A program made the translations under genes and the position numbers. From Meiothermus cerbereus DSM 11376 (lineage in GTDB: Bacteria > Deinococcota > Deinococci > Deinococcales > Thermaceae), in assembly GCF_000620065.1 (NCBI RefSeq), contig NZ_KK211062.1, positions 62,001 to 126,000 of the forward strand: a stretch of 64,000 nt of DNA, written 5' to 3'. Positions within the stretch are counted from its first letter, which is position 1. Every line of letters begins with the position of its first letter. Below are positions 8,378-17,000 of this stretch, piece after piece. The notes below the pieces were generated by a model that searched no databases, was not told the origin of the DNA, and saw only the letters and a program-made list of their open reading frames with translations.

Positions 8378-10954
8378 CTAGAACCCCAGGCCCAGACGCA
8401 AGGCAAAGCGACCCGCGGGGTTGCGCTGACTGAAACCGTAGTCCAGGCGAATGGGCGGCAGGACTGCTCCCAGCAGGTCGAGGTTGACCTGCATACCAAA
8501 GCCAACCCCCAGGAAGAAGGCGTCCAGGTCTCCTGAGGCGGGCCAGAGACGGCCAAAATCGGCAAACAAAAACCCGTAGAGGTTGGTTCCACCGGTTGGG
8601 CTCAGGCCAAAGTCATAGCCGTACTCGATGGAACCATTCAAAACGGTGGTTCCCTTATCGAGGAAGCGGGGGTCGTAGCCGCGCAAAGTGGTAATGTCGG
8701 TGCTGTTACCCCCCAGGCTAAACTTTTGGCTGTCCTGGGCTGTGCCCAGGATGGTACCAAAGGAGAGGCGCAGGCCCAGCGCCTGACGAGCGGCCTGGTC
8801 TAGCTGGAAGTAGGTTCTGCCCGTTACCACCACCGGCACATACTGCGTGGCATTGCTGCCTTTAGGGAAGGTGATACCGTAGCCAGTGTTGAGGTTGAGC
8901 GAGAAGCCCTGGGTGGGGAAGTTGGGGTTATTAAGTGTGGTGTAGGTCGTCCCCAGCGTGAGGGTCAGGGCCTGGAACTCCCGCACGTTCTGCTCAAATT
9001 TGTTCTGGGCATCCTGTAGCAAGGCATCGCTACATGCGGTATCCTCGGCCACCGGCGGGTTGGCTTTGTTGCTCGAGTCGGGTACTTTGACCAGGCATCG
9101 AGGCCGGTTGGGATCGTTAACTTCCAACACTGGAATGTTCCACTCCCAGCCCAGCCCTGCCGAAATCCGAAGGTTTGGCAGGTCGCTGCTCAGGGGGCGC
9201 GAAATGGAAAAGTTAATGCCCGTCTTGCGCTCGGTGTACTGCCACAGCGAAGTCCTGTCCTTATCATCAATAACCCCATCTCCGTTCAGGTCGGGGGTGT
9301 TGCCGTTGTAAAGCTGCTCGAGGGGAAAATTAATGTTGGCCTGGGGTTGGCTGTAGACGCTTATCCCAAAGGAGGTGCGCACCTGCTTAAAGTCGGCGAA
9401 GTCGATGTAAACCCAGGGAATCCGGTACGAGGCGTTGAAACTTATGAGCTGGCCGGCATCGTTGGGGTTGATACCCAGGGTTACGCTGTACTGATGGGCC
9501 AGTCCCCACAGGTTGGTGTCGCTGATGCTAATGTTGCCCTCCCAGCCGGTCAGGCTACTCCACGAGATCCCGGGAATGAAGCTGCCGGTCTGAGCTTCGC
9601 GGAAGCTCAGCACGAGTATCACGTCTTCGGGCTTGTCACCCTGCTCTGGGCGTATTCCCGGCGGCTCGCGCAACAAGCCGGTACGCAGGATATTGGTAAT
9701 GCCCTGCCGCAACGCGCTTACCGAGAACAGGCTACCCACCGGCGGCATCTCGCGCAAATACACACTGGGGTCGGTGCGGGTCAGTGCAGGTTCAATGCGG
9801 TATCCGGCAATTCGAAGCTCACGGAGCCGCTGCACATAGACCCCCTCGCGGAAGGTAATCTCGGGCTGTGCTACCAGGTCATAGCCAGCATCGCGGTACT
9901 CACGCAAAATTCGGGCAAAATCCTCGTTGGCTAGGGCGGGGTTGTATTCGTCGCCCGGTTTGAGCCGTAGTTTTTCCAGCAGCTTGTCACTTGCAATCGC
10001 AGTGTTGCCTTCTATGCGCACCTCGCGAATTGCACCAAAGCGCTGCTCACCCGCTTGAAAAACCAGGCGTACCCCTTCCTGGCTCACCCGTTCGGGCCTG
10101 AACTCAACCACCCGGCTGATGCTGCGCGACAAGGCGTTAACCCCGTCCAGAATCTGGTCAAGGTTAAAGGGATCGCCCACCTTGAGCCCCAGGGCGCTGA
10201 TGTCCACCCCTCGAGCGCTAATCTCGACAATTTTCAGCTCGCTAAAGGCCACCTTCAGCACCCCATCCACCAGGCTGGTACGGGTAAGGTCTACCCCACT
10301 GCCCCTGAAGCCGGCCGAAGCGTAGACATCTGCAGTGCGGCCCACCGCATCGCGGAAGCGCTCGAAGGAAAAACGCCCATTCTCGATTACCGGCTGGAAA
10401 AGGGGCTCGAGGCGTTCCTTGGGAACATAGGTCGCTCCCCCCACCTCCACCGACTTGAGCTCAGGGCTCTCCTCGATATTGAAGAAAAGCTCTACCCCAC
10501 CCGCTACCTCCTTGGTCTCGGGTATCACCCTGGGTTCAAAAGGAAACCCCTCGTTGCGGTAAATGCGCGCCAGGGCCAAAGCGGCCTCGGTGGCCTTCTT
10601 GGGGTTGAAGACCGAGCCCACCCCAATGGCCTGTTCGGTTTCCAGGTAGCGCAGCACGTTGGCCTCGGGGAAAGCCCTGGCCGAGGTCGCAACTTTGCTG
10701 ATGGTGGGGTTGGTAGTTACCTCTACCACCAGCTTGCTGCCGTCCAGGCGGACTCTGGCATCACGAAAGTAGCCGGTATTCAGCACCGCTGCTCTAGCCT
10801 GCTCGAGGTCGCCAGGTTCGTCGCCCACCCCAAAAGGTAGCGAAATGCGCACCAAAGCCGCCAACACGGCGTCGGCGCCCTGCACCTCCACTTCCTGAAT
10901 GGGTGCTGCCAAAGCTGCACCCAGCAACACCACCAAGGTCAACAATCGCTTCAT
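8378..10954 (-). CDS. bamA: outer-membrane assembly protein BamA (Omp85 family)
   Basis: An 858-residue outer-membrane insertase. Residues 1-17 are a signal peptide (MKRLLTLVVLLGAALAA). Residues about 18-450 form successive POTRA domains, and the rest is a 16-strand-type barrel ending in the aromatic C-terminal Phe. LRGYD (757-761) is the Omp85 loop-6 motif. Two barrel loops are unusual: residues 555-566 (DLNGDGVIDDKD) match a calcium-binding EF-hand/dockerin loop, and a long loop near 605-650 carries Cys620 and Cys641, which could form a disulfide outside the cell. A TATCGT -10 box at 10962-10967 lies 7 nt before the ATG, so the mRNA may be leaderless. The giant TamB gene is directly upstream on the same strand, 125 nt away. 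Confidence 0.93.
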   Translation of the reverse strand: MKRLLTLVVLLGAALAAPIQEVEVQGADAVLAALVRISLPFGVGDEPGDLEQARAAVLNTGYFRDARVRLDGSKLVVEVTTNPTISKVATSARAFPEANVLRYLETEQAIGVGSVFNPKKATEAALALARIYRNEGFPFEPRVIPETKEVAGGVELFFNIEESPELKSVEVGGATYVPKERLEPLFQPVIENGRFSFERFRDAVGRTADVYASAGFRGSGVDLTRTSLVDGVLKVAFSELKIVEISARGVDISALGLKVGDPFNLDQILDGVNALSRSISRVVEFRPERVSQEGVRLVFQAGEQRFGAIREVRIEGNTAIASDKLLEKLRLKPGDEYNPALANEDFARILREYRDAGYDLVAQPEITFREGVYVQRLRELRIAGYRIEPALTRTDPSVYLREMPPVGSLFSVSALRQGITNILRTGLLREPPGIRPEQGDKPEDVILVLSFREAQTGSFIPGISWSSLTGWEGNISISDTNLWGLAHQYSVTLGINPNDAGQLISFNASYRIPWVYIDFADFKQVRTSFGISVYSQPQANINFPLEQLYNGNTPDLNGDGVIDDKDRTSLWQYTERKTGINFSISRPLSSDLPNLRISAGLGWEWNIPVLEVNDPNRPRCLVKVPDSSNKANPPVAEDTACSDALLQDAQNKFEQNVREFQALTLTLGTTYTTLNNPNFPTQGFSLNLNTGYGITFPKGSNATQYVPVVVTGRTYFQLDQAARQALGLRLSFGTILGTAQDSQKFSLGGNSTDITTLRGYDPRFLDKGTTVLNGSIEYGYDFGLSPTGGTNLYGFLFADFGRLWPASGDLDAFFLGVGFGMQVNLDLLGAVLPPIRLDYGFSQRNPAGRFALRLGLGF

Positions 10955-10961
10955 GCTGCCA

Positions 10962-10967
10962 ACGATA
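10962..10967 (-). promoter_or_regulatory. -10 box (TATCGT) of bamA
   Basis: A TANNNT hexamer ends 7 nt before the ATG of bamA and supports initiation at 10954 on a leaderless transcript. No good -35 box is visible. Confidence 0.5.
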
Positions 10968-11079
10968 TGCGTAGCGCGTGAAGTGTGCGTGAGAGGGCTT
11001 CTGTGGGAAGCAAAGATTTGGGGTGGCAGTACCTCGAGCCCCTTACATTCAGCCGGTTTTAAGCTGCAGCAAACCCGGA

Positions 11080-14000
11080 TTAGTAACGGAAGGTAAAGCC
11101 AATACCGAACTTAATCCCGTCGCTGCGGAAGGCGTCGCCGATACCGGTAGCCAGGTCAATTGTTAGGTCGGCCCCGAGGGGGCGAATGGTCCAGCCAAAG
11201 GAGATTTCCGGCCTTGGCTGAGGAAAGACTTCTGTGCTGATGCGCAAGCGATAATCGCCCCGCAGGTATTCGGCAAAAACGGTCTGGTAGCCACGCAGGT
11301 CTACCGAGTAGGCAAAGAACAGCTCGGGAGAAAGATAGCGCCCGATGGTGAAGCGGGTCTCTTCGATGGTTCCACCGTTGAGGGCTGGGATTTCCACACG
11401 CACCTGATCCAGCCCCAGCGCCTTAGCCAGCTCGCGCTCGAGCTGCCCCACAATAAAGTTCTGTACCGCCGCCTGAAGACCGGTCTGGGCGATATCGGCG
11501 GGCAGGGCCGACAGGTCGGAGCGGCCCAGCAGCAACAGGGCATAAATTTCGGCATCGGAGTAAGGCTGGCCATCGTTTTTGCGGGCGATCTCGTTGTTAT
11601 GACGGGCCACAAAGGTAGGGGTGAGGTTGACCTTGATGCGCCCGTTCTGCCGCACAAACTCTCCTTTAAGGGTGAGGTTAATCTGAATGCGCCGGTTGTC
11701 CTGACCCCGATCCAGCACCTGTGTATCGGCCACGATTTGCAAATCGGGCAGAATGCCCGCCGCTGGGCTGAAGCGCGCATAGCTGCGTTCGTCCGGTGAA
11801 CGATCCCTTATGGTAAAGTCGCGGTCCCATAGCTTGAAGCTGCCCCTGAGCGGCACCACCTCGCCGGAGAGAAAGGGGTTGGCAAGATCGCCATTAAGGA
11901 AAATCTCGCCCGCCAGCTCACCCTGGGCCAGCGATTCCTGGATTAAGATGCCGCGGTCGGCTTTGAGTTGAATGTTGGCAAACTCCACTGGCACCAGGTT
12001 GGCAGGGCGGGGGGTTCCGGGATCGGGCGGCGCACCGATGGTCAGTTCGCGCTGCCCCTCGGGGAAACCCAGCCGGGCGCGCATCACGTTGGCTGCCCCC
12101 TGAACAATGTAAGACCCGCGCTGGTAGCGTAAAATTAGGTTGGTTTCAAGCAGGCCCTCAAGCAAGAAATACTGTGGATAACTGACCGGCACCTGACCCT
12201 GCAGGGTTAGGATGAGCTGGGGAAACAAGGTTCCGTACAGGCGGGCATCCTGCTTTTGCAACCTGGCGTCCACGGTGTAGGCGGGGTAGTTGAAGCTCAA
12301 GTCAAATGGTTCATTGGGGCTCAACAGGGGCAGGTTGGCCGAACCCCTGGCCCGCACCGTAAAGTTGCTGAGGTCGCCTTCACCGGAAAGCTGGGCCTCG
12401 GCGGGGTAGGGCGCGGTAAGTTTGATGCGCCCCTCAGCACTGGTGGTATTGCCGACCCGCAGCACCGCACGGGGGGTTTCGGCCCTTACCGGGCCCAGCT
12501 TGAAAGCGAAATTTTCCAGCGTAAGGTCAAACGACTCCCCATTGGAAGCCAGGCGTAGTGTGCCGCCGCCCTCGGGAGCCAGGGCCTTTAGGTTGGGTAT
12601 AACCTGTAGCACCGGCGTAAAGCTGGTGTTCTCCAGGCTCAGACGCAGGTTGCTGCCCCGCCGACCATAGTACCCGGAGCCCGTCCAGGTGCCCTTGCCC
12701 GTCAAACCCAGCTGGTCTATATATAACCGCTCTTGCTCGAAACGTAATGCGGCTGTGCCCACCAAGGTATCGCCCCCGCCCTGGAAGCGCAGGTACTCCC
12801 CTACCCAGATGCCTTTGGATGCCCAGGGGTTGCGGGTGTTGTAACTAAAGGTGGTTCGGCCTGTCCAGAAGGCCTGCCCAGCCAGATCGCCCGCCCAGGT
12901 GGAGAAAAGCCAGTGCAAAGGAAAGGAAGCCGCTACAGCCTCCCCGCTCAGGATGCCATTTTCCAGACGAATGCTGGCCGTGGTGCGGTTGAAACCCAGG
13001 CTGCCGTTTTCACGCAATTCGTTTAACTGGCCGGTTCTCTCAAAGCTAATTTCGGCCTGCAGCAAGCCATTACTGAAAGCACCCCGGGCACGGGTGGTCA
13101 GGGCCAGGTCGTCACCCTTAACCCGCAGGCCCGGGCTACTCAGGTTGAACTCGAGCCGACCCTGGCTAAACTCCAGCGACCCGCTGGCCCGCCCAGTCAG
13201 AAAAGGCAGTCGGCTGGCAATCTGTGGAACTTCATCAAGGGCCAGGTCTTTGAAGCCTGCACGGGCCCAGAGCCCATCCCGGGCCAGCTCCCCCTGCACC
13301 TCGAGGTTGCCCACATCACCCTTGAGGGTACCGGAGGCGCTCAGGGTTTGTTTACCTTCCAGCACTAGCTGCAGGCGACTGGAAAGTGGCTCGAGCAGTA
13401 CATCGAGCCGCAAGCGCCCCTGCCAGTTTCCTGCTTCAGGGTATTTTAGCTGCCCTTCAATCCAGGGCCCTTTGGCGGTGACGGCGGCCTCGAGCAGGCG
13501 TCCTTGGGCCTCGAGCAGTTGCTTTTGTTCGGTGTCCCGATAGGTCAGCTGCCAGCGCCCATCGAGTCCGATCTGCCCAGCCAGAACACCGTTTTTCCAA
13601 GGAAGCCAGGGGGTCTCGGGATGGGTGATGCGTAGGCTGGCTTTTTCGCCCATCCCTTCCAGGGCCACCCCCAGCCCATAGGGGGATAGGTTAAGCGCAC
13701 CATCCAGCCGACCCTCTTTGAACTGGAGCACCCCCGTACCCAGCTCAGGCGCGGCCAGGCGCACGGCCAGGGTCTGTAAATCCAATCCCGCCACCAAGCG
13801 GCCTCCCGCAAAGGGGTAGACGGCCTCGAGCACAGGCCCCTGGCCCCGAACCTCGAGGTTTTGCAGAACCAGTTCTCCCGAAGCGCTGCGCTCGGCAAGG
13901 TTTATCAGCAAGCTGCTGGCCCGCGAGGCTGCAGCTTTGCTGGCATCGTCCAGGCGCCTGGCCTGGGTACTGACCAGCATCAGGCTGTTGAGGCCCTCGC

Positions 14001-17000
14001 GGTTGGGGGCCACCTGCAACATGGGGTAGCGCAGGCGAAGCCCCAGACCCAGCACCTCCCCCTCCACAAGCGGGATTCCACTGCCCGAAAACTCGAGGCT
14101 CCCTTCACGGAAATGCAACCTTCCCGACCAAGCCTCGCCGTAGCGCAGCGAGCCGTCTACGTCGCCGCTCAGGCTGGCCTGCAGCTGGCCTTGCTGCCAG
14201 GTGGCCTGAAGTGCCCCTTTGCGGCCAAAGGCCTCCCAGTCCAGACTTCCCTTTAGTCCATTCCAGGGCCCCGCCACCCGCCCGCTCAGGCGAAGGCCGC
14301 TGAGGTTGTAATCCTGCAAGCGGGCCTCGAGCTGGTCTGGGCTGAGGGTGGCCTCTAAACCCGGTGCCTGGACGCGCAGGCGGGTATCCTGGCCCTCGAG
14401 GTTCGCACTCTGGCCCGCAATCTGGTATTTGCCACTAACCCAGCGGCCCGGATAGGTGCCACGGGCCTCGAGCTGGCCCAGCCCACGGGGCAGCGCGCCC
14501 ACAAAAGACCAGTTGACCTGCAGGGGGTTGAGCCGCAAACGGCCAGTCAGCGGGGCCAGCTCGGCCAGGCCTCGCAGGTCTATTTCGTTACCCTGGGCAT
14601 TAAGCTGCACTGCCCCCCACTCCGGTACCTGCACCTGACCATTGCCCCGCAAAGCCAGAGGGGAAGCGTCTAGCTCAAAACGCCCTTGCAGCTTTAGTTC
14701 GGTAGCCTGGCCAGGGATGGGGCCTCCCAAGTCGGCCTCGAGCTGCCAGCGGGTAGGTTGGCTCCAGCCCTCACGCAGCTGCGCGCGCAGGCTGCCCTGC
14801 CATCCCTCGCGACCGTTCAGTTTTACCTGCCCGGCATCCAGGTTGGCCTGCCCCACCAGCCGTCCACCGGGCAGCGGAAGGTCAAGCTGTAGCAGCCCGC
14901 TGGGCGCATTGTTCACCCAGCGGGCCGTGCCGCGGGCGTAGGGGCCATCTAAGCGTAGTTGCAGCAGACGGTCATATGCCAGGTCAAACCGTTGTGCTTC
15001 GTAGCGACCCTGGATTTGGGCCTGCAGCTGGGCCGGGAAGGCCATGCCGGTAGCCTCGAGGTTCGGCCCACTGACCACCAGCGGCAACTGCAGGGACTCC
15101 CAGGGGCCTTCACCCTGGGTCTGAAGGCGCAGGGGCAGGCCCACGAAGGGCTCGAGGTCGCTGTCCATGCTGAGCTTCAGCACACCCTGGGCCAGGCGGG
15201 CCGAGAGCCCCGCGCCTTCGGCCTGGGCCCAGAGCGCATGCAAAAAGCCGCTGGGCTGCCCATTCTGACGGGAAGCCGGCGCCTCATCCCAGGGTGAAGC
15301 CACGCCATAGCCAAAACGCAAAGCCACCTCGGCCCCACGCCCTACCAGGCTGCCCTCACCCAGCAACTCTGGCCTGAACAGGCTTCCCCCCAGGCTGCCC
15401 CGGGCCCGCAGGGTGCTGGCCCCCAGGGTGCGGGTGTATGCCACCTGACCGCCCAGCTCGCCTCGGCGGTTGGTGCGGGCCTCCACATCGGCCTCGTAAG
15501 CAGTACCCCGCGCCACCAGACTGGCCCCTTCACCCCGCAGCTCCAGGGCAATCTGCTCGCCCCGGGCCTGCATCTGCCCGCTAAAAGTCTCGCCCGCCAG
15601 GGCTAGGTTGCCCGACAGGCCGTAGCGACGCTCGCTCAGCTCGAGGCTCCCCTGCCCCGCCAGGCGCAGGCTGTCCAGGCTGGCGGCCTGGCCCTGGGCT
15701 TCCACCCGCATGGGGGCCGCCCAGGCCAGCGTCCAACGGGCCCCTTCGCCGCTCAAACGCAGCGGGCCACTTTGCTTCAGGTATTGCAGGCTGGTGAGCT
15801 GCCCACTGGCCTGGTAGCGGCTTCCTACATTGGAGAGTTCCAGACTGGCCTGGGCATACGCGCTCGTTAGCTGAAGCTGGGCCAGCCCCCGGTTCTGCTG
15901 CAGGGCATAGCTGCCCTGGGCCTGCACCCTAAAGGCTTGGGACTGGGCCTCCAGCCAGAATTCCGGACGCAGGCGCGACCCGGCAATCTGCGCCTCCAGA
16001 TCGAGCCCCGGCACCCGGTAGGAGAGGCGGCCCTCCAGCTTTTCGCCCACGTGGAGCAGGCCCTCGAGGTCGCCTGTTCCAATCACCCTGGGGTCGCGGC
16101 CCGGCTCGAGTTCCAGCACCGCCCCAGCCTGGTAATCTGGAAAAAAGGCCGAAAGGGAGCGGTTTTTGTAGCCCAGCTCGAGCTGCTGACCATACACATA
16201 GAGTAGCCCCGTCGCCTCACCATCGGGCACCAGGCCCGAGGACAACAGGCCCGACAGATCCAGGCGCCCATTCAGGCGCCCCTCTACATCGGCCCCCCAG
16301 ATGCGGGCCAGATGGGCGGTCTCGAGGTCGAAGATGGCCTGCTGACGCACCAGCTGCACCCGCCCCTCGGGCAAGGTCAGGCTGGCCCGCAAACGCGACA
16401 GGTCGGCACCCTCGGCCTCCAGGGTGGCACTCAAGGGAAGGCCGGCGTAGGTGGTGCGAAGGCTGCCCTGGACAGCTAGCGCTTTCCCCTCGAGGCTACC
16501 CTGCAACACCCCTTTGCGCTCCAGAAGTTGATAGGACCAGTTCACCCGGCCCGCGTAGGACAGGCCCTTGCCCTCGAGCTCCAGCGGCCCTTCCAACTTC
16601 CAGCTTTGGGTCAGTACATCTGCACTAAGCTGCCAGTTCTGCGCTTCCAGGTAGGGCAGGTTGTAGCGCCCCTGGCCCCGGGCCTCGAGGTTGTTCCACG
16701 GGCCGCTCACCTCCAGACTTCCGCTCAAGTAAGGCAGGCGCAGGCTGCCCCAAAGCGCCACAGCCTCGCTACTGAGCTGCCCGCGCACCGTGCCGTAGGG
16801 GCTTTGCGCCGCCAGGCTCACCGGCCCCAGCAGGCCCGTGCCGCTCATCTGGGCCTGGCCGTAGGAGGTCTCCAGGCTCAGGCGCCCCCCGCGCTCCGAC
16901 CAACTGCCCTTCAGGCTTCCCGGCACCCCCCAGCGGCTTAGATCGTAGCCGGTCGCAATGGCCCGCAGGCGCAAACCCTCCAGCGGCCTCCCGGCCACCA

